Under the pieces are notes generated by a model. The model worked only from the letters and a program-made list of their open reading frames with translations, was not told the origin of the DNA and ran no database searches. A stretch of 64,000 bases of DNA from assembly GCF_001458395.1 (NCBI RefSeq), contig NZ_CYSR01000021.1:372001-436000 (forward strand), in the 5' to 3' direction. This document shows positions 18,941 to 27,823 of the stretch, piece by piece (position 1 is the first letter of the stretch; every line of letters starts with the position of its first letter). This DNA comes from Leisingera aquaemixtae (GTDB lineage Bacteria; Pseudomonadota; Alphaproteobacteria; Rhodobacterales; Rhodobacteraceae). The position numbers were made by a program, and so were the translations under genes.

Positions 18941-20386
18941 TCAGACCGGCTGGCCGGCGCTGATGTAGGCGGTCTTCACCGTGGTGTAGAACTCCGCCGC
19001 TGCCTTACCCTGCTCGCGCGGGCCATAAGAACTGTCGCCGCGGCCGCCGAACGGCACGTGGTAGTCGGTGCCTGCGGTCGGCAGGTTGACGGTGACCACA
19101 CCGGTGCGCGCGTTGCGGCGGAAATGGGTGGCGCGGGCCAGCGATTGGGTCACGATGCCGGAGGTCAGGCCGAAGTTGGTGTCGTTAACCACCGCCAGCG
19201 CCTCGTCATAGCTGCCCACCTTGATCACGCTGGTCAGCGGCGCGAACATCTCCTCGCGGTTGATGTGCATATCGTTTGTGGTGTTCAGGAAGACGCCCGG
19301 GGACATGTAGAAGCCCTCGTGCGGCATTTCCAAACGCTGGCCGCCGCAGGCCAGTTCGGCGCCTTCGGATGTGCCGATATCGACATAAGCCAGGTTCTCG
19401 TTCAGTTGCTGCTCGCTGACCACCGGCCCCAGCTGCACGCCCGCTTCCAGCGCGTGGCCCACTTTCATGGCCTGTGCCCCGGCGACAAGCTTGTCAACAA
19501 AGGCATCATGAACAGCCGCGTGGACCACGAGCCGGGAGGAAGCGGTGCATTTCTGGCCGGTGCCGCCAAAGGCGCCGCCCAGCGCCAGGGTGACGGCCAG
19601 ATCCAGGTCGGCGTCGTCCATCACCGCCAGCGCGTTCTTGGAGCCCATCTCCATCTGCACCTTGGTCAGGTTCTGGATGGCGGCGGCGGCAATGCCCTTG
19701 CCCACCGGCACCGATCCGGTGAAGGAGATCGCGTTCACCTTGGGGCTTTCGACCAGGCGCTGGCCGATGGAGCGGCCGGAGCCCATGACCAGCGAGAACA
19801 GGCCTTTGGGAATGTCCTGGCGCGCGATGATCTCGGTCAGGGCAACCGCCGATGCCGGGGTGATGTTCGCAGGCTTCCACACCACGGCGTTGCCGTAGCA
19901 CAGCGCCGGCGCGATTTTCCACGAAGCGGTGGCGGTCGGGAAGTTCCAGGGAGAGATGATGGCGACCACACCCACCGCCTCGCGGCGCACGTCCACCTCG
20001 ATGTCCGGGCGCACGGAGTCGGCGTTTTCCCCGATCTGGCGCAGGCATTCGGCGGCGTAATAGGTGAAGAACTGGCCAGCCCGGTAGACTTCGCCCTTGC
20101 CCTCAGCCAGCGGCTTGCCTTCTTCGCGCGACAAGAGCGTGCCCAGTTCCTCGGCGCGGGCCATCAGCTCATTGCCGATGTTCATCAGCACCGCCTGCTT
20201 GCGCTCCAGCCCGTAGGCGGCCCATTCGCGCTGCGCGGTCTGCGCCTGATCCAGAGTGGCGTCCAGCTGATCGGCGCTGGCCTGGGCAAACATGCCGACC
20301 AGATCGCTCAGATCCGAAGGGTTGCGGTTTTCGATTTCGCTTTCGCCAGCCAGCCATTCGCCGGCAATCAGGTTCAGTTTGGTCAC
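18941..20386 (-). CDS. Aldehyde dehydrogenase (semialdehyde-type)
   Basis: A 481-residue NAD(P)-dependent aldehyde dehydrogenase. Catalytic Cys280 is in GQKCTASSR and general-base Glu246 in VQMEMGSKN; the N-terminal cofactor region has SPWNFPTATASWKIAPALCYGN (key residues W, N, F and P at about 153-156). The overall pattern is like 2-oxoglutarate-semialdehyde (2,5-dioxovalerate) dehydrogenases, which fits oxidation of a C5 ring-cleavage semialdehyde. The chosen start is GTG at 20386; the upstream open frame overlaps the divergent LysR promoter. First gene of the operon, presumably controlled by that LysR protein. Confidence 0.88.
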   Translation of the reverse strand: MTKLNLIAGEWLAGESEIENRNPSDLSDLVGMFAQASADQLDATLDQAQTAQREWAAYGLERKQAVLMNIGNELMARAEELGTLLSREEGKPLAEGKGEVYRAGQFFTYYAAECLRQIGENADSVRPDIEVDVRREAVGVVAIISPWNFPTATASWKIAPALCYGNAVVWKPANITPASAVALTEIIARQDIPKGLFSLVMGSGRSIGQRLVESPKVNAISFTGSVPVGKGIAAAAIQNLTKVQMEMGSKNALAVMDDADLDLAVTLALGGAFGGTGQKCTASSRLVVHAAVHDAFVDKLVAGAQAMKVGHALEAGVQLGPVVSEQQLNENLAYVDIGTSEGAELACGGQRLEMPHEGFYMSPGVFLNTTNDMHINREEMFAPLTSVIKVGSYDEALAVVNDTNFGLTSGIVTQSLARATHFRRNARTGVVTVNLPTAGTDYHVPFGGRGDSSYGPREQGKAAAEFYTTVKTAYISAGQPV

Positions 20387-20491
20387 GGAGAAGCCCCAGA
20401 TGCTGAATTTCAGGTTTGCAGCAGGATGGACTTCCGCCCTAGCATCAGTCAAACTCAATAAACTGAACGCAATTTCAAGAATTCTGAAGTC

Positions 20492-21379
20492 ATGGCCTTG
20501 AAGATCGAAATGCTGCGCGCCTTTTGCACCGTGGCGCAGACCGGGAACCTGTCGGAGGCCGCAAACCGGCTGGGCCGGACCCAATCAGCGGTTTCCATGA
20601 CCCTCAAGCAGATGGAGGACCATCTGGGCAAGAAGCTGTTTGAGGGCGAGCGCAAGAACCAGCTGTCGCCGCTGGGCGAACAAGTCTTTGAACTGGCTCA
20701 GAAACAGGTGCGCCACTTCGACCAGACGGTGCAGAGCATCGAGATGGCAGCCGAGGCGACCCACGGCCTGATCCGCATCGTGTCGGTGCCATCGGTGGCG
20801 GCGCTGGTGTTCCCGGCGGTGCTGGAGCATATGACCGCCCGCTTCCCGGGCCTGAAGGTAGAGCTGCGCGACACCGACACCCAGCAGGTTCTGGACGCAT
20901 TGGCCGAGGGCAAGGCGGATATCGGCATCGCCTCCGGCTATCATCCGCTCAACGGGGTCAAGGCGGTGCCGCTGTTCGAGGATAGGTTTGGCCTGGTCTG
21001 CTCCGCCGATCACCCGCTGCTGCTGCAGGAACGGCCGCCGGCGATTGCCGACGTTACCGGACCCGGCTTTGTCCGCAACGCCCTGTGCGGCCTGATCCGC
21101 AACGAGCGCTTTGTCGAGGCCAGCAGCGCGGCCGATGTGACGATCCACAACACCCATTCGCTGATTACCATGGTGCGGACGGGCAAATGGGTGACCGTGC
21201 TGCCGCAGACCGTGGCCCGCTTCATGCCGGAAACCACCGCCTTCCGCGCCATAGCTGACTTGCCGGACAAGCGGGAGGTCTACCTCTACCAGCGCGAACG
21301 CTCGCGGTTTGCGGCCCTGACCGAGGAATGCAGCAGGTTTATCCAGTCCTGCGACCTGTCACCGGATCAGCCGGAGTAA
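20492..21379 (+). CDS. LysR-family regulator of the adjacent catabolic operon
   Basis: A 295-residue LysR regulator with an N-terminal winged helix (FCTVAQTGNLSEAANRLGRT) and a C-terminal periplasmic-binding-like effector domain (LRDTDTQQVLDALAEGKADIGI). It is divergent from the aldehyde dehydrogenase gene with 105 bases between start codons, the classic layout of a LysR activator and its target operon. The effector is probably the imported substrate or a ring-derived intermediate (inference). Confidence 0.88.
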   Translation: MALKIEMLRAFCTVAQTGNLSEAANRLGRTQSAVSMTLKQMEDHLGKKLFEGERKNQLSPLGEQVFELAQKQVRHFDQTVQSIEMAAEATHGLIRIVSVPSVAALVFPAVLEHMTARFPGLKVELRDTDTQQVLDALAEGKADIGIASGYHPLNGVKAVPLFEDRFGLVCSADHPLLLQERPPAIADVTGPGFVRNALCGLIRNERFVEASSAADVTIHNTHSLITMVRTGKWVTVLPQTVARFMPETTAFRAIADLPDKREVYLYQRERSRFAALTEECSRFIQSCDLSPDQPE

Positions 21380-21403
21380 CCGCGCGCCGGCGCCCGCCGC
21401 CGT

Positions 21404-22165
21404 TCAGGCAAGGTGAAAGGACAGATGCGGCGCGCCGCCGCCGGCATCCCGGACCTGCCGGGCCGTGATCCCGAACACCTCCGACACCGTGTCCGGCGTC
21501 AAGGCCTGTTGCGGCGTGCCCGATGCCACCAGGCGCCCGCCCGACAGCACCGCCACCCGGTCGCAGGTCAGCGCCTGGTTCAGATCGTGCAGCGCCACCA
21601 CGGCGGTCACCTTCAGGTTCCGGACGCAGTTCAGGATCGACAGCTGGTGGTGGATGTCCAGATGGTTGGTCGGCTCGTCCAGCAGCAGCAGCCCCGGCTG
21701 CTGGGCCAGCGCCCGCGCGATATGCAGCCGCTGCCGCTCGCCGCCCGACAGGGTGGCCCATTCGCGCTGGGCAAACGCCTCCATTTCGACCGTTCGCAGA
21801 GCTTTGTCCACCTGCCGGGTGTCTTCGCCGCTCCAGGGCCGCAAGGCTGACAGCCAGGGGGTGCGTCCCAGCTCTACCACCGAGCGCGCGGTGATGCGCT
21901 CCGCGGTGTCGGCCTGCTGCTCGACGATGGCGATCCGCTGGGCGATTTCCCGGCGCGACAGCCGGGCCAGCGGCTGCTCCGCCAGCAGCACGTCGCCCTG
22001 CGAGGGCCGGGCCAGCCCCGCCAGCAGCCGCATCAGCGTCGATTTGCCGGAGCCATTGGGGCCGACCAGCGCCAGCGTTTCCCCCGGTTGCGCCGACAGC
22101 GACACATCCGACAGCAACGCCTTGCCGCGCACCGAGAAGGACAGGCTGCGGGCTTCGATCCTCAT
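21404..22165 (-). CDS. btuD: Vitamin B12 ABC transporter ATPase
   Basis: A 253-residue ABC ATPase of the FecE/BtuD type. Walker A GPNGSGKST at 35-43, ABC signature LSGGERQ at 139-145, Walker B LLLLDEPTNHLD, then the H-loop in VALHDLN. It powers uptake with the permease upstream (ATGA overlap at 22162-22165) and the binding protein. The B12 assignment comes from the cobalamin riboswitch at the head of the operon, since iron-siderophore systems share this family. Confidence 0.88.
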   Translation of the reverse strand: MRIEARSLSFSVRGKALLSDVSLSAQPGETLALVGPNGSGKSTLMRLLAGLARPSQGDVLLAEQPLARLSRREIAQRIAIVEQQADTAERITARSVVELGRTPWLSALRPWSGEDTRQVDKALRTVEMEAFAQREWATLSGGERQRLHIARALAQQPGLLLLDEPTNHLDIHHQLSILNCVRNLKVTAVVALHDLNQALTCDRVAVLSGGRLVASGTPQQALTPDTVSEVFGITARQVRDAGGGAPHLSFHLA

Positions 22166-23211
22166 CGCGCCGTCCTCTGCCCGCGCACCAGAATGATGGC
22201 AAAGGCCGGCGCTCCGATCAGTGCAGTGACGACGCCGATGGGCAGCACCTGGCCGGGGATGATGATACGGGACACGATGTCGGCGCCGATCAGGAACACC
22301 GCGCCGGTCAGGGCGGCGGCGGGCATCAGGCGGCGATGGCCGGGGCCAACCAGGAACCGCGCCGCGTGCGGGATCACCAGGCCGACAAAGCCGATGGAGC
22401 CGACGATCGACACCATCACCGCGGTCATCAGCGCGGTGGCAAAGATCAGCACCACCTGCACCCGCCGCACCGGGATGCCCAGCGCCGCAGCGGAATCGGT
22501 GCCAAAGGTGAAGGCATCGAGCGCCCGGGCGTGGAAGCGGCAGACCATCCAGCCCGCCAGCGCAAGCGGCACCGCCAGCCACACGTCCGGCCAGCGCACG
22601 CCGCTGAGGTTGCCCATCAGCCAGAACATGATGCCGCGCGCCTGATCCGCATTGGCGGACTTGGCGATGATGAAAGCTGTAAGGGCGTTGAACAGCTGCG
22701 AGCCGGCAATGCCCGCCAGCACGATCTGCGCCGCCGCCGCCCGGCTGCTGCCCGCCCCGGCGGCGCGGGCCAGAATGGCGACAAAGCCAAAGGCCAATAA
22801 CGCGCCGTTGAAGGCGCCAAAGGACAGCGACAGCGCGCCGCCGCCCAGCCCCGCAATGGTGACCGCCACCGCCCCGGTCGAGGCACCGGCGGAAATGCCA
22901 AGGATGTAGGGATCCGCCAGTGCGTTGCGCAGCAGCGCCTGCAGCACCACGCCTGTCACCGCCAGCGCCGCGCCGCACGCCCCCGCCACCAGCGCCCGCG
23001 GCAGCCGGTAGCTCCAGATGATGCCCTGGTCCACCGGGTCCACCGGCAAGCCTGCCCCGGCCAGCTTGTTGACCAGAACGGACAGGACAAGGTCAGGCGC
23101 AAGCGAGGTTTCCCCGATCATTGCGCCTGCCAGAACCGCCGCAGCCAGCACCGGCAGAGCCAGGCAAGCGCCCCTGACGCCCTGCCAGGCCAGTGCGGCG
23201 GCTGCGCTCAT
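22162..23211 (-). CDS. btuC: Vitamin B12 ABC transporter permease
   Basis: A 349-residue FecCD/BtuC permease with about ten helices. Family motifs are LPRALVAGACGAALAVTGVVLQ, read as LPRxxxxxxxGxxLxxxGxxxQ, near residue 72, PYILGISAGAS, and the Gly-rich SIGFVGLVIPHAARFLVGPGHRR coupling region. It overlaps both neighbours by four bases, so btuF, btuC and btuD are translated as a unit. Confidence 0.9.
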   Translation of the reverse strand: MSAAAALAWQGVRGACLALPVLAAAVLAGAMIGETSLAPDLVLSVLVNKLAGAGLPVDPVDQGIIWSYRLPRALVAGACGAALAVTGVVLQALLRNALADPYILGISAGASTGAVAVTIAGLGGGALSLSFGAFNGALLAFGFVAILARAAGAGSSRAAAAQIVLAGIAGSQLFNALTAFIIAKSANADQARGIMFWLMGNLSGVRWPDVWLAVPLALAGWMVCRFHARALDAFTFGTDSAAALGIPVRRVQVVLIFATALMTAVMVSIVGSIGFVGLVIPHAARFLVGPGHRRLMPAAALTGAVFLIGADIVSRIIIPGQVLPIGVVTALIGAPAFAIILVRGQRTAR

Positions 23212-24218
23212 GCGCCGTTGCCGATCGCGCTGAGTTCAGCCGCCAGATCCTCCAGCGCCGGGATCGCGCGGATGGTGGCGTCCATGGCTTGGGCATCCAT
23301 CACCACGATGCGGCCGTTCTTCACAGCGTCCATCTGGCTGGCGACCGGATCGGTGCGCAGAAACTCCAGCTTCTTTTCGTAGTCATCGGCGGCAAAGCGG
23401 CGGCGGTCCATGCGGGCGATCACGATCACCGTCGGATTGGCCTTGGCGATGGTTTCCCAGCCGACGGTCGGCCATTCCTCGTCAGTTTCGATGACGTTCT
23501 CAAGGCCCAGCTGCTGCATCATGTAGCCCGGCGCGCCCTTCTGGCCGGCGACAAACGGGTCGCTTTCCATCTCAGGCGAGGAGAACCAGAACACGGCCGA
23601 GGCGTCTTCCAGCGCAACCTCTTGTGCCTTGGCAACTGCCGCGGCTTCGCGGGCCTTGTAGTCGGCGACCAGCTCTGCGCCCTTTTCGGCCTCGCCAAAG
23701 ATCGCCGCAAGCTCTTCGATGCCCTGATACAGGCTCTCGGTGGTGAACATTTCTGTCCGGGTGCCGTCGCCGCCGGTAGTGTTGTCCTTGCCGGCGCAAT
23801 CGGCGGGCAGCACATAGGTCGGGATGCCGAGGTCATGGAACTGCTCGCGCTTGGCGACGATGCCTTCGGGGCCGACGTGCCATTCGTACTGCGCCGCCAC
23901 CAGGCCGGGGCGTTTGGCAACCACGCTTTCAAAGCTCGGGTCGTTGTCGGCCAGACGCTCGACCTTGGCGTTCACCTCGGCATATTCCGGCAGCACGTTG
24001 TTGAACCAGACTGAGGTGCCCAGCACCTTGTCCCCCAGCCCCAGCGCATAGAGCACTTCGGTGGCCGCCTGGCCGACGGTTACGGAGGACGCCGCCGGCG
24101 CCTCGAAGGTGAGGGACTGGCCGCAGTTTTCGATGGTCAGCGGAAACGTTTCATCAGCAGCCGCGGCATGTGCAGCAAGGGTGAAAGACAGGCCAATCAG
24201 GCCGGAACGCAGGAACAT
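23208..24218 (-). CDS. btuF: Vitamin B12/corrinoid ABC transporter substrate-binding protein
   Basis: A 336-residue class III periplasmic binding protein. An N-terminal signal peptide (MFLRSGLIGLSFTLAAHAAAA) is followed by a two-lobed fold with GQAATEVLYALGLGDKVLGT and WETIAKANPTVIVIA. The start at 24218 is chosen over the long open frame reaching 24338 because the signal peptide begins there. Two cysteines (ENCGQ, PADCAG) may pair. It delivers the ligand to BtuCD; the riboswitch upstream points to cobalamin or cobinamide rather than a siderophore. Confidence 0.88.
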   Translation of the reverse strand: MFLRSGLIGLSFTLAAHAAAADETFPLTIENCGQSLTFEAPAASSVTVGQAATEVLYALGLGDKVLGTSVWFNNVLPEYAEVNAKVERLADNDPSFESVVAKRPGLVAAQYEWHVGPEGIVAKREQFHDLGIPTYVLPADCAGKDNTTGGDGTRTEMFTTESLYQGIEELAAIFGEAEKGAELVADYKAREAAAVAKAQEVALEDASAVFWFSSPEMESDPFVAGQKGAPGYMMQQLGLENVIETDEEWPTVGWETIAKANPTVIVIARMDRRRFAADDYEKKLEFLRTDPVASQMDAVKNGRIVVMDAQAMDATIRAIPALEDLAAELSAIGNGA

Positions 24219-24374
24219 TATAGTCGATCTCCATGTGTCAATGACCGGAGAACGGGTGAAAGGGCATTGACCGGCGGGGCAGAAGGTCTGAGCCCTTCCT
24301 CTGCGGCGCCTGATCGCGGCGGCGCATCCTGTCGGCAACCTCCCCGGACAACCCCGCCCGGTGTGCTTCGGTTT

Positions 24375-24535
24375 TTACCGGCAGGTCTCCTGACTGGCGG
24401 GTCATCGTCTGGGCCGTCTTCCCGGACCGCTGGGGTCCAGTGACGCGATGGCACAGCACTCGCCGCCTACAGTTGCGGGGGCAGTTCCGGTTGGCGCCCG
24501 GCAGGCACCGCGGATTCCCTCTTAGCCCTTGCGGG
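24375..24535 (-). ncRNA. Cobalamin (AdoCbl) riboswitch
   Basis: On the minus strand the region carries the conserved cobalamin-riboswitch elements in order: GAGGGAATCCGCGGTG, AACTGCCCCCGCAACTGTAG, a GCCA.C.CACTGG segment, GGGAAG, and the B12 box AGTCAGGAGACCTGCC at 24380-24395. It lies in the 5' leader about 150 bases before btuF. Ligand binding would shut off the B12 importer when cofactor is plentiful. Limits are approximate by about 10 bases. Confidence 0.93.
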
Positions 24536-24561
24536 ACCGGTTAAGCGCGCGTAGCGCATCG

Positions 24562-24598
24562 CCCTGCTTGCGGCAAGAAAAAGTTGCCGCTGGCAGGG
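24562..24598. terminator. Hairpin between aspartoacylase-like gene and the riboswitch
   Basis: CCCTGC and GCGGCAA pair with TTGCCGC and GCAGGG (13 pairs, one small internal loop) around GAAAAAG. It lies just beyond the stop of the minus-strand gene at 24638 and upstream of the btu leader. No U tract; it may insulate btu from read-through. Confidence 0.45.
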
Positions 24599-24637
24599 AA
24601 AACCTGCGCGGGAGGCGCCCCCCCCTGCCGGGGCGGG

Positions 24638-25681
24638 TTACAGGATCTCATCCTCGTCAAACATCGGATCATCCTCCAGCTGGGCGCTGATATCCTCGAC
24701 CGAATCCTCTGCCTTTGTGACGGAGGGGACCCTTCCCAGATGGAACACTGCATCGCCCTCGTTCACGACGGGCATTACCGCGCGGCCGACAATCAGCCCG
24801 TCGAAGGGGGCCAGGATTTCCTCGTCCTGCTCGCCGAAAGGGTCCGATACCGATCCCATCAGCTCCCCTTGCCGGACCAGTTCCCCGTCGTTCCTGTAGA
24901 CCCTCAGAAGCCCGCCCATCGGCGCCCGCAGCCATTTGCTGGAAGCGCAGAACTGCGGCTGCGATTTGGGTTTGGAAATGCCCTTGGCCGGGACCATCCC
25001 CATGTGCCGCAGCACCCGCAGGATGCCGGCCAGCCCGGCCCGGATCGACAGCTCGTCAAAGCGCAGCCCCTCGCCCGCCTCAAACAGTAGGATGTCCTTG
25101 CCGATCTCCTTGGCCGCACCGCGCAAAGAGCCGTCGCGCAGCGGCGACTGCATCACAATGGGCGCGCCGAATACCCCGGCAAGCTCCCGGGTTTTCGGGT
25201 TGTCGGGCGAGATGCGGATCTGCGGGTAATTGGTCCGGTGGACCGCCGCCGAATGCAAGTCGATCCCCAGATCCGAGCGGGCGACCACCTCTGCCATGAA
25301 CAGATGCGCCAGGCGCGAGGCCAGCGAGCCGTGCTCGCTGCCGGGAAACGCCCGGTTCAGGTCGCGCCTGTCGGGCAGGTAGCGGGAGTGGTTGATGAAG
25401 CCGAAGGCATTGACGATCGGCACCGCAATCAGCGTGCCCTTGAGCGTCGTCAGGTTCGGCGCCCGCAGCAGCCGCCGGATGATCTCCACCCCGATCACCT
25501 CGTCGCCATGCACGCCGCCGCTGACAAAGACCGTCGGCCCGTCCTGGCGGCCATGCACCACATGCGCCGACATGGTGACCGGCGTGTGATCGGACAGGAC
25601 GCTGACCGGCAGGTCAACCGTCAGCCGCGAGCCCGGCGCCACCCTGGCATGGCCGATGGCAAAATGCTGCCGCCCCTTCAT
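24638..25681 (-). CDS. Succinylglutamate desuccinylase/aspartoacylase-family zinc hydrolase
   Basis: A 347-residue zinc carboxypeptidase-fold protein. Zinc ligands are visible: GGVHGDEVIG (His58, Glu61) and DLHSAAVH (His143); DRRDLNRAFPG is the substrate-carboxylate-binding block. An added C-terminal barrel-like domain (GGLLRVYRNDGELVRQGELMG) and acidic tail DDPMFDEDEIL follow. It starts four bases after rimK. Because RimK adds glutamates to protein or peptide C-termini, this partner may trim or recycle acyl/glutamyl groups; that role is inferred from pairing. The acidic tail is unusual and might itself be a modification target. Confidence 0.82.
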   Translation of the reverse strand: MKGRQHFAIGHARVAPGSRLTVDLPVSVLSDHTPVTMSAHVVHGRQDGPTVFVSGGVHGDEVIGVEIIRRLLRAPNLTTLKGTLIAVPIVNAFGFINHSRYLPDRRDLNRAFPGSEHGSLASRLAHLFMAEVVARSDLGIDLHSAAVHRTNYPQIRISPDNPKTRELAGVFGAPIVMQSPLRDGSLRGAAKEIGKDILLFEAGEGLRFDELSIRAGLAGILRVLRHMGMVPAKGISKPKSQPQFCASSKWLRAPMGGLLRVYRNDGELVRQGELMGSVSDPFGEQDEEILAPFDGLIVGRAVMPVVNEGDAVFHLGRVPSVTKAEDSVEDISAQLEDDPMFDEDEIL

Positions 25682-25685
25682 GCCG

Positions 25686-26591
25686 TCATCCCTTGCCCTT
25701 GGTTTTGGTGGCACCTGCCTTGGCGTTCTTTTCCAGGAATTCGATCATCTTGCCGGCGATATCCAGGCCGGTGGCCTTTTCCACCCCTTCCAGGCCGGGG
25801 GAGGAGTTCACTTCCATCACCACCGCGCCATGGTTGGCCCGCAGCATGTCAACGCCGCAGGCGTTCAGGCCCATGGTCTTTGCAGCGCGCACGGCGGTGG
25901 CGCGTTCTTCCGGCGTCAGTTTCACAACCTGAGCCGACCCGCCGCGGTGCAGGTTGGAGCGGAAATCGCCCTCGGCCCCGGTGCGCTTCATCGCGGCCAC
26001 GACCTTGCCGCCAATCACGATCGCGCGGATGTCGGTGCCGCCGGCCTCCTTGATGAACTCCTGCATCAGGATATTGACGCCGGCGCCGCGGAACGCCTCG
26101 ACGACCGACTTGGCCGACCGGTCGGTGTCGGCCAGAACCACGCCGATGCCCTGGGTGCCTTCCAGCAGCTTGATCACGATCGGCGCGCCGCCGGCGAGTT
26201 TCAGCACTTCTTCAGTCTGCTTGGGGTCATGGGCAAAGGTGGTGACCGGCAGGCCGACACCGTCGCGCGCCAGCAGCTGCATCGAGCGCAGCTTGTCCCG
26301 CGACCGCCCGATGGCGACGCTTTCGTTCAGCGGGTAGACCCCCATCATTTCGAACTGCCGCAGCACTGCCGTGCCATAGAAGGTGACCGAGGCGCCGATC
26401 CGCGGGATCACGGCGTCATACCCCTTCAGCTGCTCGCCGTTGTAAAAGATTTCCGGGCGGCGGGTCGCGATATTCATGTAGCAGCGCAGCGTGTCGATGA
26501 TGTCGAGCTGATGCCCGCGCTCCTCTGCTGCGGCCTTGAGGCGCTTGTGGGTGTACAGGTTGGCATTGCGGGCAAGCATGGCAATTTTCAC
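25686..26591 (-). CDS. rimK: RimK-family alpha-L-glutamate ligase
   Basis: A 301-residue ATP-grasp ligase. N-terminal [17 protein letters not shown] and ATP-grasp blocks [36 protein letters not shown] and [19 protein letters not shown] match RimK, which adds glutamate to ribosomal protein S6 or makes poly-alpha-glutamate. The start is a GTG at 26591 with AAAGGA at the right distance; an internal ATG four codons later would cut the first strand. Residues after 285 form a basic low-complexity tail. Long 5' leader with a strong hairpin. Confidence 0.92.
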   Translation of the reverse strand: MKIAMLARNANLYTHKRLKAAAEERGHQLDIIDTLRCYMNIATRRPEIFYNGEQLKGYDAVIPRIGASVTFYGTAVLRQFEMMGVYPLNESVAIGRSRDKLRSMQLLARDGVGLPVTTFAHDPKQTEEVLKLAGGAPIVIKLLEGTQGIGVVLADTDRSAKSVVEAFRGAGVNILMQEFIKEAGGTDIRAIVIGGKVVAAMKRTGAEGDFRSNLHRGGSAQVVKLTPEERATAVRAAKTMGLNACGVDMLRANHGAVVMEVNSSPGLEGVEKATGLDIAGKMIEFLEKNAKAGATKTKGKG

Positions 26592-27205
26592 GTGGTGTCC
26601 TTTTCAGGTTGCCGCGCAGCAGCGGCGCGGCTGGCGCAGGCGGCGGTTGAATGGGTTTCGCCCCTGCACCGCAGGGATTTTCTGACAAGTTCTGCTGACC
26701 CGTCCGCCGGTATTGGTGTCCGGCGGACGGGCCTCATCGCCAATGGGGATCGATTATCTGCTTTGAGCCTATAAGGTGCCGTATCTGTTTTCAAATGTCC
26801 TGCTGCCGGGCCGCCGGGCGCGGCTGGGTTGCCGCCCCAGTACAGCCAGGCTAGTGTCTTGCCTATAGGTAAAAAAAATCATTGGACCCTGCAGATGGTC
26901 ACCTTGGCCTGCGCCGCCGTCATCCTGGCCGGGCTTCGCGGGCGTGCTTGCGGCGGCAAGACCTGCGGACGCTGCAGGCTCCCGCGCAAGCTGCGGCCGG
27001 CGCAGGCGGTGCAAGGATGCAATTAAAAATTCCTGCGCGCATTTCCAGGAAAAGAGGCAAGTTTTGATTGTTGCGGACGGTTCCTTTGTGGTTATGAATG
27101 CCAACGCCTTCGTTAGCTGCCGGCGGGCAAGGAGATACCGGCGCAGCAGGCTGCGGCAGACTGAGTGCCGCGCTGCGGCCGGCGGCTTGAACGGACAAGG
27201 ATAAC
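26592..27205. promoter_or_regulatory. rimK/pqiA divergent intergenic region with a 12-bp hairpin
   Basis: No convincing gene in these 614 bases. CCCGTCCGCCGG at 26699-26710 pairs perfectly with CCGGCGGACGGG at 26720-26731 around a 9-base loop, in the rimK leader. A 68-codon open frame ending at the rimK start (GTGA) has no recognisable content. On the plus strand ATTAAAAATT near 27025 and AAGGATAAC before pqiA mark the likely pqi promoter side. Confidence 0.5.
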
Positions 27206-27823
27206 ATGGACCCGGAACAGCTGATCGCCTGCCCTGCCTGTGACGTGCTGCACCGCGACCAGGAGGTGGCCAAGCACACCGTCGCCAGGTGCGCCCGCTG
27301 CGGCACGGTGCTGGCGGCGCCCAAATCGGGGGCGATGACCCGGATTGCGATGCTGTCCCTGACGGCGCTGATCCTGCTGGCGGCTGCGGCCGGCTTCCCG
27401 TTTCTGGAACTGCAGGCCCAGGGGCTGTCGCACCGGGCCTCGGTGCTGGATGCGGTGCTGGCGTTTTCCCGCGGACCGATGGCGCCGCTATCGCTGGCCA
27501 CAGGCCTGCTGATCGTGCTGCTGCCCGCTGCCCGCTATGGCGCCCTGGTCTATACCCTGGCACCGATGGCCCTGGGCTGGCACCCTGCCCCGCATGCGGC
27601 CGCCGTCTACCGCTGGGCAGAGCGGCTGAAGCCCTGGGCGATGGCTGAGATCTTCATCATCGGCGTCGCGGTCGCCCTGGTCAAAGTGTCCGGCCTCGCC
27701 CGGGTCGGGCTGGGGCCTGCCTTCTGGGCCTTCGCGGCGCTTTTGGTGGTGACCATCCTGACCGACAGTTCCATTTGCAGGCTGACCGTATGGAAAACCC
27801 TGAAGACCCGCCGCGGTTCCTGA
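27206..27823 (+). CDS. pqiA: PqiA-like membrane protein, first half
   Basis: A 205-residue protein equal to one PqiA domain. An N-terminal zinc-ribbon (CPACDVLH...CARCGTVL, four Cys at residues about 8-35) precedes four helices; GHRxSVLDAVLAFSRGPMAPLSLATG-like sequence is typical. E. coli PqiA has two such domains in one chain; here they are two genes, overlapping by 34 bases. It is an inner-membrane partner of the PqiB MCE tunnel in envelope lipid transport and stress tolerance. Confidence 0.85.
   Translation: MDPEQLIACPACDVLHRDQEVAKHTVARCARCGTVLAAPKSGAMTRIAMLSLTALILLAAAAGFPFLELQAQGLSHRASVLDAVLAFSRGPMAPLSLATGLLIVLLPAARYGALVYTLAPMALGWHPAPHAAAVYRWAERLKPWAMAEIFIIGVAVALVKVSGLARVGLGPAFWAFAALLVVTILTDSSICRLTVWKTLKTRRGS

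Noticed and set aside
18116-20461. 781-residue open frame opposite the M19 and aldehyde dehydrogenase genes
   Set aside because: Runs through both genes and their spacer with no ribosome site or recognisable domain.
21404-24218. Iron-siderophore identity for the ABC transporter
   Set aside because: The family is compatible, but the cobalamin riboswitch in the leader makes B12 the better call.
26588-26794. 68-codon frame ending in GTGA overlap with rimK
   Set aside because: The overlap looks like coupling, but the peptide is Arg/Ala-rich with no motif, and the frame covers the 12-bp hairpin.
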